Shown here: piece by piece, positions 1-5,888 of the stretch
Numbering within the stretch: position 1 is the first letter of the stretch
Layout of the letters: the number at the start of each line of letters is the position of its first letter
Virus record (IMG/VR): IMGVR_UViG_3300029309_000135
Location: 1 to 35,095 of that record
Length of the DNA: 35,095 bases
DNA from: a virus
Strand: one strand, 5' to 3'
Notes under the pieces: model-generated
The model's input: the letters and a program-made list of their open reading frames with translations, nothing else
The model's database searches: none
Told to the model about the DNA's origin: nothing
Made by a program: the position numbers and the translations under genes

Positions 1-98
1 TTGTAGGATACATCACTGATTTTCGCGTAGTGAAAGGCACCGCCATAACGCCAGCGTCCGGTGGCCCGACAGAACGCCTCACTGCAGTAACAAACACC
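1..98. repeat. Terminal direct repeat, left copy (contig overlap)
   Basis: Bases 1-98 are identical to 34995-35092. The repeat lies inside a LamG coding domain and the frame is preserved across it, so it is best read as the overlap of a circular assembly rather than a physical terminal repeat. The last three bases of the window (GGA) differ from the bases that follow the left copy (AGC). Confidence 0.95.
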
Positions 99-1379
99 AG
101 CCTACTAACCTGTCACCTGCCCTACGTAGCTGACGGCTCTAGCAACAGTCATCCAATAACTGTAAACGGCAACACCAAAACAGAGCCGCTGGCACCATAC
201 GACTACTCCGAATACCAAGCTAGTGTTAACACTGGTTCTGCATATTTTGATGGGACTGGGGATTATTTGAGCATACCCGTCGATAATGCATTTCAGTTTG
301 GAACTGGGGATTTCACTATTGAAATGTGGTTTCGGTACATAGGCACCATAGCTAGATATCCAATAATCTTAGGAAACGGTATTAGCGGATCGGGGATATA
401 TTCTGGCTGGGCAGTCTACACCGATGGCAATGTTCTAAAGCTAGACCGCTACACCGGATCGCAGACTACTGTGACTTTTGGGTCTTTCACTGCCGCCGCA
501 GACACTTGGCACCATCTTGCTATAGCCAGAAGCGGCACGACTATAAGAGGCTTTATAAATGGCACGCAGGTTGGTAGCGATATAACGAATTCGGTTTCGT
601 ATAACGCTCATAACACCGACCCTTTAAACATTGGGTACGGAGTGGACGGAGCAGGCACCCATCAGTGGAATGGGTATATGTCTGACATTCGCATCGTAAA
701 AGGCACCGCCGTTTATACCTCTGACTTTACGCCTCCCACAGAACCACTAACAGCCATCACTAATACATCGCTGCTGTTGCCTTTTGATGATGCAGGAATC
801 ATTGATAAGTCGCAGTCTATCAAAACGCTCATACTCAGCGGTAACGTCAAATCGTCTGAAGACCAATACAAGTTTTTGACATCTTCAATATATTTTGATG
901 GCACCGGAGATTATTTGACAGCCAAGGATACGGATGACTTTTTTGACTTTGGCGTCGGGCAATTTACCGTAGAGTTTTGGTTCTATAAGAAGGCATCTGG
1001 CGCACAAGTTATAGTAGATGCTCGACCGTCCAATACAGCGGCGCCGTGGTTGGTCAATATTAACGGCAGTGAGTACATCCAGTGGTACGACGGGTCAGCA
1101 TACGCAGGCACAAACACCGTTGCGTTAAACACTTGGACACATTTTGCAGTCACTCGTGACAGTAGCAACACGTTAAGAATTTTCAAGGGCGGCGTCGTTG
1201 AGCACACAACAACCAACTATACGACAGACTTGTCTGCACACACGCAGGCGATCATTGGAGCGAGGTCTGACGGAGCAGCATCTTTGGTGAACGGCCACAT
1301 TTCTGACCTCCGTATCACCAAAGGTCTAGCAAGATACACCTCAAACTTCACTGCCCCGACAGCCGCGTTGCAGGGGTGA
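1..1379 (+). CDS. LamG-domain tail fibre, C-terminal part (gene wraps around from 33863)
   Basis: This is the 3' part of the gene that starts at 33863. Codons are in frame from base 3, and the circularised protein would be about 836 residues. It is probably a receptor-binding fibre or tip protein. Two LamG/concanavalin A-like domains are visible here, at about 225-740 and 880-1365. Each opens with a YFDGTGDYL motif, continues with a GDFTIEMWF- or GQFTVEFWF-type strand and a TWHH/TWTH turn, and closes with a G-x-[IM]-SD-[IL]-RI-x-KG signature. A third copy lies at the right end of the window. LamG folds bind carbohydrates or proteins, so glycan recognition on the host is the likely job; that is inference. 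An ATG at base 30 exists but is internal to a domain and is not the true start. The stop TGA is followed closely by the lysis genes. Confidence 0.9.
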   Translation, partial: VGYITDFRVVKGTAITPASGGPTERLTAVTNTSLLTCHLPYVADGSSNSHPITVNGNTKTEPLAPYDYSEYQASVNTGSAYFDGTGDYLSIPVDNAFQFGTGDFTIEMWFRYIGTIARYPIILGNGISGSGIYSGWAVYTDGNVLKLDRYTGSQTTVTFGSFTAAADTWHHLAIARSGTTIRGFINGTQVGSDITNSVSYNAHNTDPLNIGYGVDGAGTHQWNGYMSDIRIVKGTAVYTSDFTPPTEPLTAITNTSLLLPFDDAGIIDKSQSIKTLILSGNVKSSEDQYKFLTSSIYFDGTGDYLTAKDTDDFFDFGVGQFTVEFWFYKKASGAQVIVDARPSNTAAPWLVNINGSEYIQWYDGSAYAGTNTVALNTWTHFAVTRDSSNTLRIFKGGVVEHTTTNYTTDLSAHTQAIIGARSDGAASLVNGHISDLRITKGLARYTSNFTAPTAALQG

Positions 1380-1397
1380 CGCCATGTGGAGGTCATT

Positions 1398-1586
1398 GTG
1401 CTATACCTTGTCCTGGATACATACACGTACACATGGGCGATTGGGAGCCGCACAAGGCTAGAGCATTACCGCATCTGCCGATACAAAGAGCTAAATAGCA
1501 CATCCGAGCAAACCTACACCTGGTATTTGCCTTTTTTTACATCGTACTGTGATCCCTATGTAGTTTACGAGGTAAAAAATGATTGA
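1398..1586 (+). CDS. Small protein of unknown function before the lysis genes
   Basis: This 62-residue frame starts with GTG at 1398, five bases after a good GGAGG ribosome binding site at 1388-1392. An in-frame GTG at 1386 would add four residues but would lack that site. The protein is rich in aromatic residues (TYTYTW, WYLPFF, YVVYEV) and has two cysteines (CRYKE and SYCDPY regions). I do not recognise a domain. The frame overlaps the next gene by 8 bases, as is usual for translationally coupled phage genes. Coding status rests on the ribosome binding site, the tight packing and the absence of any other gene in the gap. Confidence 0.55.
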   Translation: MLYLVLDTYTYTWAIGSRTRLEHYRICRYKELNSTSEQTYTWYLPFFTSYCDPYVVYEVKND

Positions 1587-2055
1587 CCCTATTACAGCAG
1601 CGACGGCAGCGGCCAAGGCATATGCAGGGGTCAAGGCTTTCATCGAGGCTGGAAAGTCTATCGAGGATACCTTCCAGGTAGTAGCTCGCTGGCAGGGTCA
1701 TGCCTCAGACGTGTTGTATGCGAGTCAACGGCAACAAAAGAAAACAAACCCATTTAAACGAGTGGTATTCTCGCAATCAATTGAAGCAGAGGCGGCGGCT
1801 TGTTTTGCGGCAAAGAAGAAGGTGGAGGCCCAGCGCCGTGAAATCATACAACTTCTGCGCTACCAGTATGGAAATGAAGGCTTGCAAGAGTATAGGCAGT
1901 GCGTGAAAGAAGTTACGGAGCAGAGGCAGCGTGAGGTGTATGCTCAGCAGGAGGCTAAAGACCTAGCGGTCAAATCGACATATATCACGATATTGGTGGC
2001 GTTAGCGGGCTGGTTGATTAGTATCATCGTGCGAGCTGTTTTGAATAAGGATTGA
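1579..2055 (+). CDS. Conserved phage protein with C-terminal membrane anchor
   Basis: The protein has 158 residues. It begins with an alanine-rich segment (MIDPITAATAAAKAYAG), has a long charged helical middle (about residues 55-130, rich in E, Q, K and R), and ends in one membrane segment at about 135-154 followed by a short tail. This DPITA...AAKKK...QRREI architecture resembles a family often seen next to holin and endolysin genes in marine phage genomes. No function is established that I know of. Position at the head of the lysis block suggests a role at the inner membrane, such as spanin-like or holin-accessory, but the sequence alone does not show this. Confidence 0.85.
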   Translation: MIDPITAATAAAKAYAGVKAFIEAGKSIEDTFQVVARWQGHASDVLYASQRQQKKTNPFKRVVFSQSIEAEAAACFAAKKKVEAQRREIIQLLRYQYGNEGLQEYRQCVKEVTEQRQREVYAQQEAKDLAVKSTYITILVALAGWLISIIVRAVLNKD

Positions 2056-2056
2056 C

Positions 2057-2263
2057 ATGGAAGAACCTACTAAACAAGTAATTGACGTTTTGAGCTTTGG
2101 CACAGTCATAGGCACTGTCTCTACGATACTCCCCCCCTTGTCCGCACTGTTTACAATTATCTGGGTCGGCATCAGAATTTGGGAGACCGAAACGGTGCAA
2201 AGCGCCTTGGGACGCAAGCGTAAGCGCGACAAAAAAGGGCGGTTTGTAAAGGAGGATGATTAA
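2057..2263 (+). CDS. Small membrane protein, holin-like
   Basis: The 68-residue product has a hydrophobic stretch from about residue 12 to 43, containing a PP turn that could split it into two short membrane segments. A very basic tail follows (RKRKRDKKGRFVKEDD). Small size, membrane segments near the N-terminus, a charged C-terminus and a place between lysis genes are the usual marks of a holin or antiholin. It abuts the upstream gene (1-base gap) and overlaps the GTA-type holin by one base. It could equally be an accessory membrane protein. Confidence 0.75.
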   Translation: MEEPTKQVIDVLSFGTVIGTVSTILPPLSALFTIIWVGIRIWETETVQSALGRKRKRDKKGRFVKEDD

Positions 2264-2643
2264 TGGCACTCCAGTTTTTAGTGGGACCAATTGCTAACCT
2301 TGCCAAGTCATGGATGGATAACAAGCATGAGCAATCCCAAGCCAGCCATAAGGCCAAAATGGAAGTCATCAGTAATACAGCCACCTGGGAGGAGAAGATG
2401 GCTGCTGCTTCCGCGAATTCATACAAGGATGAGTTTTGGACGGTTATCTTATCAATTCCTCTCTTGTGTGTTGGTTACTCTATTGTTACTGATGACCCCG
2501 ATATTCTTGGCAGGGTTTCTGACGGTTTTGTTGCTTTGGACGCTTTGCCTGATTGGTATCAGTATCTTTTGTTTCTTGCGGTATCTGCGTCATTTGGAGT
2601 GCGTGGTGCTAGTAAGCTCATGAAGCTTAGGGGTGGCAAATAG
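2263..2643 (+). CDS. Holin, GTA_holin_3TM family
   Basis: The 126-residue protein matches the plan of the three-TM holin family first defined in gene transfer agents. An amphipathic N-terminal helix with a charged KHEQSQASHKAKME stretch leads to the motif KDEFWTVILSIPLL (about 55-68). A loop and a second hydrophobic segment with DWYQYLLFLAV (about 97-107) follow, ending in FGVRGASKLM and a basic tip. The family makes inner-membrane holes that release the endolysin. It sits between a second small membrane protein and the peptidase gene at 2985, which fits a lysis cassette. The ATG overlaps the upstream stop. Confidence 0.88.
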   Translation: MALQFLVGPIANLAKSWMDNKHEQSQASHKAKMEVISNTATWEEKMAAASANSYKDEFWTVILSIPLLCVGYSIVTDDPDILGRVSDGFVALDALPDWYQYLLFLAVSASFGVRGASKLMKLRGGK

Positions 2644-2813
2644 TGAAGTGTTACAACTGCCAATCCGAGCTAATTTGGGGTGGTGATCACGACACTTATG
2701 AGGAAGACGAAGAACACGCAATAGTTACAAACTTATCGTGCCCCGAATGCGACGCCGTCGTGCTTGTTTATTGGGGTAAAAAGGAAGAAAAAGATGACGC
2801 CAGAGCAGCTTAA
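2643..2813 (+). CDS. Small zinc-ribbon protein
   Basis: A 56-residue frame starts with GTG at 2643, overlapping the holin stop by one base. It contains two CxxC knuckles, CYNC (residues 3-6) and CPEC (about 33-36), separated by an acidic loop (EEDEEH). This is the spacing expected of a zinc ribbon that binds one zinc ion. The N-terminal pattern KCYNCQSELIWGGDHD resembles small proteins found in many phages, none with a known role to me. It overlaps the next gene by 20 bases. DNA, RNA or protein binding are all possible. Confidence 0.75.
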   Translation: MKCYNCQSELIWGGDHDTYEEDEEHAIVTNLSCPECDAVVLVYWGKKEEKDDARAA

Positions 2814-2988
2814 TGCGTGGAGGGTTGTTCCACGGCTTTTAATGCTAACCATGCTCATCATGACCTATAGGAGTGTGGAGTGGTTTATGTCTTTGCCCTC
2901 TCCAACGCTTGAGCAGGCGGGTCTCGTGTCAGTTATGACGGGCGCTTTGACAGGTGCATATGGCCTTTTCCTGGGTAAGAAGGAGTGA
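2794..2988 (+). CDS. Small two-TM membrane protein, possible antiholin
   Basis: The 64-residue product is read from the ATG at 2794, which has an AAGGAAG ribosome binding site about seven bases upstream. An earlier in-frame ATG at 2764 would add a lysine-rich stretch inside the zinc-ribbon gene and is less likely. The protein has two hydrophobic segments, about 12-30 and 40-58, the second ending GAYGLFLGKKE. Similar two-TM proteins starting MTPxQxNAxR are common beside phage lysis genes, but their function is not established. It overlaps the peptidase gene by four bases. Confidence 0.78.
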   Translation: MTPEQLNAWRVVPRLLMLTMLIMTYRSVEWFMSLPSPTLEQAGLVSVMTGALTGAYGLFLGKKE

Positions 2989-3338
2989 ACTACTTTTCCG
3001 AGGATGAGCTGCGATGCCAGCACAGCGGGGAGTATAAGTTTGATAAGGGAGTGTTGAAGATACTCAACGCGATCCGCAAAGAGTTTGGACCAATGCCGGT
3101 GACTAGCGGCTATCGATGTCCAGAGCACCCTATAGAAGCCGCAAAAAAGCGCCCTGGGGCACACACGACCGGAAAGGCAGTAGATATAGGTGTCAGCAGA
3201 GATGATGCTTACCGGCTCATTACGGTCGCCGTAGGTCATGGGTGTCCCCGAATTGGCGTCAACCAAAAGGGCAGCGGGCGATTTATACATCTCGATTGGG
3301 ACTACGAGCGCCCATATCCCACAATCTGGTCATATTAG
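2985..3338 (+). CDS. Endolysin-type peptidase, M15 family (Peptidase_M15_3)
   Basis: The 117-residue protein has the zinc ligands and fold signature of the M15 DD-/LD-carboxypeptidase family used by many phages as endolysin. The motif SGYRCPEH (41-48) is followed by H60 and D67 in HTTGKAVDIG, and by H102 in FIHLDW. These three residues would hold the catalytic zinc. The enzyme would cut peptide cross-links or stem peptides in peptidoglycan. There is no signal peptide, so release through the holin is expected. It starts with GTG at 2985 overlapping the upstream stop, and it ends the lysis block. Confidence 0.9.
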   Translation: MNYFSEDELRCQHSGEYKFDKGVLKILNAIRKEFGPMPVTSGYRCPEHPIEAAKKRPGAHTTGKAVDIGVSRDDAYRLITVAVGHGCPRIGVNQKGSGRFIHLDWDYERPYPTIWSY

Positions 3339-3347
3339 CCACACAAG

Positions 3348-3379
3348 CTGTTGCAATCCTAACTTGTGAAGCGTAGTCT
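3348..3379 (+). promoter_or_regulatory. Promoter-like element before the early/recombination genes
   Basis: The sequence CTGTTGCAA at 3348-3356 contains a -35-like TTGCAA. After a 17-base spacer it is followed by TAGTCT at 3374-3379 as a -10. Taken alone the match to sigma-70 consensus is weak. The same arrangement, CTGTTGCAA then GTAATCT after 16 bases, occurs at 8148-8178 in another intergenic gap, which raises its credibility. Confidence 0.4.
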
Positions 3380-3385
3380 CCTTTA

Positions 3386-3401
3386 TGTTCCATGTGGAAC
3401 A
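3386..3401. promoter_or_regulatory. parS-like palindrome
   Basis: TGTTCCATGTGGAACA has perfect 7-base arms (TGTTCCA / TGGAACA) around a TG centre. It matches 13 of 16 positions of the bacterial ParB site TGTTTCACGTGAAACA. It lies just downstream of the promoter-like element and just before the ribosome binding site of the gene at 3415. It could be a site for host ParB, or an operator for a repressor such as the XRE protein encoded at 4968. No parA or parB gene is present in the window. Confidence 0.5.
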
Positions 3402-3414
3402 CCGAGGGGAGATT

Positions 3415-3738
3415 ATGGACAGAATACCGATCCAAATTATTTTCGAGGGGGAGTGGCCGGAAGATCAAACGCTGCTCTCAGATGCTTTTGTTGATGAGGC
3501 GGTTGTAAGGCGAGAAGGCGTAAATATCCTCACCGATATGCTTGTTTTAGCGCCTGCGCGTGACATAGCCGCCGAGTACAAAATCACCACAGAGATACAC
3601 CACCATGAGGCGAACGGCGCTCATTTCTGGCAACCAATGGCAGAGTTAACGAGCGTTTCAAAGTGCACTTATGAAGGGTATCAAATTCAAAACGCGCACG
3701 AAGTGTGCTGGAAGCTATGGGAGTGGCAGAATGATTGA
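3415..3738 (+). CDS. Hypothetical early protein
   Basis: The 107-residue product is read from the ATG at 3415, four bases after a GAGGGGA ribosome binding site. An in-frame ATG at 3385 would translate the parS-like palindrome as FHVEH and is probably not used. The protein is acidic and mixed in secondary structure, with a histidine-rich stretch (EIHHHEANGAHFW, about 63-75) and an aromatic C-terminus (WKLWEWQND). I do not recognise a family. It is the first gene after the lysis block and overlaps the next gene by eight bases. Confidence 0.75.
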   Translation: MDRIPIQIIFEGEWPEDQTLLSDAFVDEAVVRREGVNILTDMLVLAPARDIAAEYKITTEIHHHEANGAHFWQPMAELTSVSKCTYEGYQIQNAHEVCWKLWEWQND

Positions 3739-3958
3739 ATTGAAGGAGATCGACACGACTAAGCTAGACGCTGCAATCGATGAGCTACGCACGACAATGT
3801 TGCGGATGCTGCTTGATCAGCGGATTGCTGATTTGGAAAAGCAAGTTGAATTAATGCGCAACAGCATGGAGGAGGTTGCGTACGCGGCAGGAGAGCGGGG
3901 GCCGGAGGAAGATCCTAACGAGCCGGATGACTACGAAAGCAAGTCACACGGTTATTAG
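3731..3958 (+). CDS. Small acidic coiled-coil protein
   Basis: Reading from the ATG at 3731 (GGGAG upstream) gives 75 residues. The first two thirds form a probable coiled coil (TKLDAAIDELRTTMLR and IADLEKQVELMRNSMEE). The end is strongly acidic (EEDPNEPDDYE). Such short coiled coils before a recombination gene are common in phages and have no assigned role. It overlaps the upstream gene and is nine bases from the annealing protein gene. Confidence 0.72.
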   Translation: MIELKEIDTTKLDAAIDELRTTMLRMLLDQRIADLEKQVELMRNSMEEVAYAAGERGPEEDPNEPDDYESKSHGY

Positions 3959-3967
3959 GGGGCAAAA

Positions 3968-4687
3968 ATGAGCGTATTTAATACCTTAAACTCAATTGAT
4001 GTGAGTGATATAACAGAGCAGCGCCCTGGGCCTAAAAAAAACTACACATACCTGTCATGGTCAGACGCCGTCGAAAAGCTGCTTACAAATTATCCTGCCG
4101 CAGAGTGGGAGTTTTTAGAGCCTACGATTTACAAAGATGAGACGATGATGGTGTGGTGCGCGATGACCATAGAGGGCATCAAGCGCACAGCTTTTTTGTA
4201 TGTCATGGACAATCGCAACGCTGCAATCGCTAATCCTAACGCGCAAGAGATTAACAAGGCCATGCAGCGTTGTCTGGCGAAAGCTATAGGGCTCCACGGC
4301 TTAGGGCTTTACATTTACCAAGGCGAAGACCTGCCTACTCCACCATCACCCTATCAAGAGGCGTGCGACTATGTAGCTGGTGATGCGCTGCAGTTTCACG
4401 AGTGGAACAGAAAGGTCAGTGAGGAGAAGCGTGCAGAAGCTTTTGATGGAGCGCCAAAAGGAGAAAAAATGCGCTTCAAAGAGGATTGGCGGAAAAAACT
4501 CAATGAGGCAGAGGAAATCATCTCCAATTACATGAACCAGCTAATTAAGTATGCAGATAATGACGACGCTTTTGGTGTGGCTCAGCTTGGAGATGAAATG
4601 ACCGAATATGTGAGAGATGTTCTGTATGGGCGTCTTACACCGGAGCAGCTCCATAAGCTGCGCGAGTTAAAAAAGCAGACAGATTAA
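3968..4687 (+). CDS. DUF1071 / Sak3-type single-strand annealing protein
   Basis: The first ~125 residues carry the DUF1071 pattern: an N-terminal FNTLNSIDVSDI, YTYLSWSDAVEKL (about 27-39), a central VTIEG-like strand (MTIEGIKRTAFLYVMDNRN), and the helix-turn EINKAMQRCLAKAIGLHGLGLYIY (split here only for description) ending GEDLP. This family is placed among phage single-strand annealing proteins that pair complementary ssDNA during recombination. The C-terminal half (about 130-239) is helical and charged and has no family I recognise. The next gene ends in an SSB-like tip, which fits a recombination pair. The start ATG follows AGGGGGC closely. Confidence 0.85.
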   Translation: MSVFNTLNSIDVSDITEQRPGPKKNYTYLSWSDAVEKLLTNYPAAEWEFLEPTIYKDETMMVWCAMTIEGIKRTAFLYVMDNRNAAIANPNAQEINKAMQRCLAKAIGLHGLGLYIYQGEDLPTPPSPYQEACDYVAGDALQFHEWNRKVSEEKRAEAFDGAPKGEKMRFKEDWRKKLNEAEEIISNYMNQLIKYADNDDAFGVAQLGDEMTEYVRDVLYGRLTPEQLHKLRELKKQTD

Positions 4688-4696
4688 GAGGTTCTC

Positions 4697-4984
4697 ATGC
4701 CAATTGTGAAAAGATTAGTGGCTGCGGTAGAGTACGTCAAAGACGGCGAAACAAAGACGCGCTGGCAGGATTGCGGCGTGATTATGGATGTGAATGGCAA
4801 AGAAAAAACAAAAATAGACGCTTTGCCTGTCGGCCCAGGATGGGACGGGTTTTTGCAGCACTTTGAGCCCAGGGACAAAGAGTTTGCCGACAACATGGCA
4901 AAAGCAAAGGCAGAGGTCGCTGTTTCTGACGACGTGGCGGCACAGGACAAAACGGAGATACCGCAAGATGAAATACCATTCTGA
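4697..4984 (+). CDS. Small protein with SSB-like acidic C-terminal tip
   Basis: The 95-residue product has a compact beta-rich N-terminal part (KRLVAAVEYVKDGETKTRWQ, then a GVIMD strand) and a hydrophilic tail that ends QDEIPF. That ending closely mimics the DDDIPF tip of bacterial single-stranded DNA binding protein, which recruits exonucleases, RecO, PriA and other partners. The N-terminal part (VEY...KTRWQDCGVIM) resembles phage single-strand binding folds, although I cannot confirm an OB fold by eye. It follows the DUF1071 annealase by nine bases, supporting a role with ssDNA. The XRE gene starts inside its last codons. Confidence 0.72.
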   Translation: MPIVKRLVAAVEYVKDGETKTRWQDCGVIMDVNGKEKTKIDALPVGPGWDGFLQHFEPRDKEFADNMAKAKAEVAVSDDVAAQDKTEIPQDEIPF

Positions 4985-5183
4985 CACCGGACTCGCGCTG
5001 AGAAAGGCCCAGGTCAACGCAGGTTTATCAGGCAAAGATCTGGCGCAGAAGTTAAACGTGTGCGAGATGACCGTGTATAGAATGCGCAGTCGTAAAGACA
5101 TGAGCGTGAGCCGCGCACAGCAGCTTGCGCAATTGTTTAGCCTCAGTCTTGAAGAGTTTGTATCGCTGGGAGCGCAACAGTAG
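4968..5183 (+). CDS. Cro/XRE-family transcriptional regulator
   Basis: The 71-residue protein is read from the ATG at 4968; upstream sequence in the same frame lies within the previous gene. It is a single lambda-repressor-like helix-turn-helix domain. ALRKAQVNAGLSGKDLAQKL forms helices 1-2 (about 9-28). VCEMTVYRMRSRKDM contains the recognition helix (about 31-45), and helix 4-5 follow as RAQQLAQLFSLSLEEFVSL. It overlaps the previous gene by 17 bases. No CI-type partner is visible, so it may act alone as an early-gene repressor. The palindrome at 3386 is one candidate operator. Confidence 0.85.
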   Translation: MKYHSDTGLALRKAQVNAGLSGKDLAQKLNVCEMTVYRMRSRKDMSVSRAQQLAQLFSLSLEEFVSLGAQQ

Positions 5184-5190
5184 ATTAGGT

Positions 5191-5214
5191 GCCCCCCTTG
5201 CGGGGGGCGATTTT
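5191..5214 (+). terminator. Rho-independent terminator after the early unit
   Basis: A perfect 7-bp GC stem, GCCCCCC (5191-5197) with GGGGGGC (5202-5208), closes a TTGC loop and is followed by GATTTT. It comes eight bases after the stop of the XRE regulator gene. The U tract is short, so termination may be partial. Confidence 0.8.
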
Positions 5215-5330
5215 AGGAGTGGCACCCTAGCGCAAGGGGATATGCGCATAGGTGCTGCCTTAGTATACCTTGCTTTATCCCCAGACACTATCGGGCAGTA
5301 GGCCGTGGAATTAAAAACCACGGAGCAGAG
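5215..5330. other. Structured non-coding segment
   Basis: No clear gene is present here. GCACC (5222-5226) pairs with GGTGC (5251-5255), and inside it GCGCA (5230-5234) pairs with TGCGC (5243-5247), giving a two-tier hairpin with an 8-base loop. A second hairpin pairs CCGTGG (5303-5308) with CCACGG (5318-5323) around a 9-base A-rich loop. A DnaA-box-like TTATCCCCA (one mismatch to TTATCCACA) lies at 5275-5283. The segment could be a leader RNA, a small RNA or part of an origin; the sequence does not decide. Confidence 0.45.
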
Positions 5331-5471
5331 TTGACCCTCTTTATGTATGCCTCCCAGCGCCGAGAGCAGGTGACGGGAACAGACGACAAGATTCGATACG
5401 GTAGTGAAGGCTCGCCAAGAAATCAAAGTGATGCGCTTAGGTGCATTAAAAGGGTTCTATTGTCTTTTTAA
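5331..5471 (+). CDS. Possible very small protein
   Basis: A 46-residue frame starts with TTG at 5331, five bases after GGAG (5322-5325). An ATG at 5343 would give 42 residues. The sequence is mixed and hydrophilic (ASQRREQVTGTDDKIRYGSE) with a hydrophobic end (RCIKRVLLSF). It stops ten bases before the next gene, right at its ribosome binding site. I recognise no family. The frame is open further upstream to 5217, so it might also be chance within a structured RNA. Confidence 0.3.
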   Translation: MTLFMYASQRREQVTGTDDKIRYGSEGSPRNQSDALRCIKRVLLSF

Positions 5472-5480
5472 GGGGAAAGG

Positions 5481-5888
5481 ATGAAAACCAGAGAGCAAGA
5501 GATGAGGGAGCAGTGCGAGGCTTTCCATAAAAAGCACCCAGAGGTGTGGAGATTATTTGTACGATTTACGCAAGAATTGATTGCTGCAGGACACAGGCAT
5601 TATTCTGCAAAAGGCATTTTTGAAAGAATCCGGTGGGAGCAGGATGTGGTGAAGCCTCAGTGGAAAGAAGACGGTTTTGTTGGCTCTGGATGTATAAACG
5701 GGGGACAGCCAGTATCTTATGCAAAAAAGCAACACTTCAAGCTTAACAACAACTACTCGTCGTTTTACGCGAGGAGGTTTATGACAATGTTTCCAGACCA
5801 CGGCGGCTTTTTCAGAACCCGAAAACGCAAATCAGCGAATCAAGCTGCTACGCACTTGCCAGAGTTAACCAGGGATTATTTCGAGTGA
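5481..5888 (+). CDS. Conserved phage protein of unknown function
   Basis: The 135-residue protein starts at ATG 5481 with AAGGGGA upstream. It has a pattern familiar from small phage and integrative-element proteins. An N-terminal FHKKHPEVWRLFVRFTQEL (about 15-33) and a central HYSAKGIFERIRWE (about 40-53) are followed by LNNNYSSFYARRFM (about 88-101), PDHGGFF and a basic RTRKRKS tail. The family has no established function that I know. The basic C-terminus and the place between early and recombination genes suggest nucleic acid binding. The next gene's GTG overlaps its stop by four bases. Confidence 0.82.
   Translation: MKTREQEMREQCEAFHKKHPEVWRLFVRFTQELIAAGHRHYSAKGIFERIRWEQDVVKPQWKEDGFVGSGCINGGQPVSYAKKQHFKLNNNYSSFYARRFMTMFPDHGGFFRTRKRKSANQAATHLPELTRDYFE

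Noticed and set aside
1-98. Physical terminal repeat used in packaging (T7-like)
   Set aside because: The repeat is short, falls inside a coding domain, and joining the ends restores one continuous gene. Assembly overlap of a circular molecule explains it better.
1700-1906. A plus-strand open frame inside the gene at 1579-2055
   Set aside because: It is read out of frame within a well-supported gene, is Arg-rich and low in plausibility, and has no start signal.
2865-3290. A 141-codon open frame on the minus strand
   Set aside because: It lies opposite the two-TM protein and the M15 peptidase, whose motifs are clear. It has no ribosome binding site or recognisable domain, and no minus-strand gene is supported elsewhere.
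3386-3401. LexA-type operator reading of the palindrome (GTTC...GAAC)
   Set aside because: Spacing and orientation do not fit the common LexA boxes (CTGT-N8-ACAG; GAAC-N4-GTTC; GTTC-N7-GTTC). The parS resemblance is closer.
3385-3414. ATG at 3385 as the start of the first early gene
   Set aside because: The ATG at 3415 has a good GAGGGGA site four bases upstream. The longer form would translate the palindrome and has only a weak site.
5281-5420. Possible tRNA in the gap (a GATTCGATAC stretch resembles a T-arm)
   Set aside because: The flanking bases do not pair as a T-stem, and no acceptor or anticodon stem can be built around it.
5052-5426. A 124-codon minus-strand frame across the structured gap
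   Set aside because: It is antisense to the XRE regulator and runs through the terminator hairpin. The composition (many Ser, Arg, Leu, Cys) is typical of a shadow frame.
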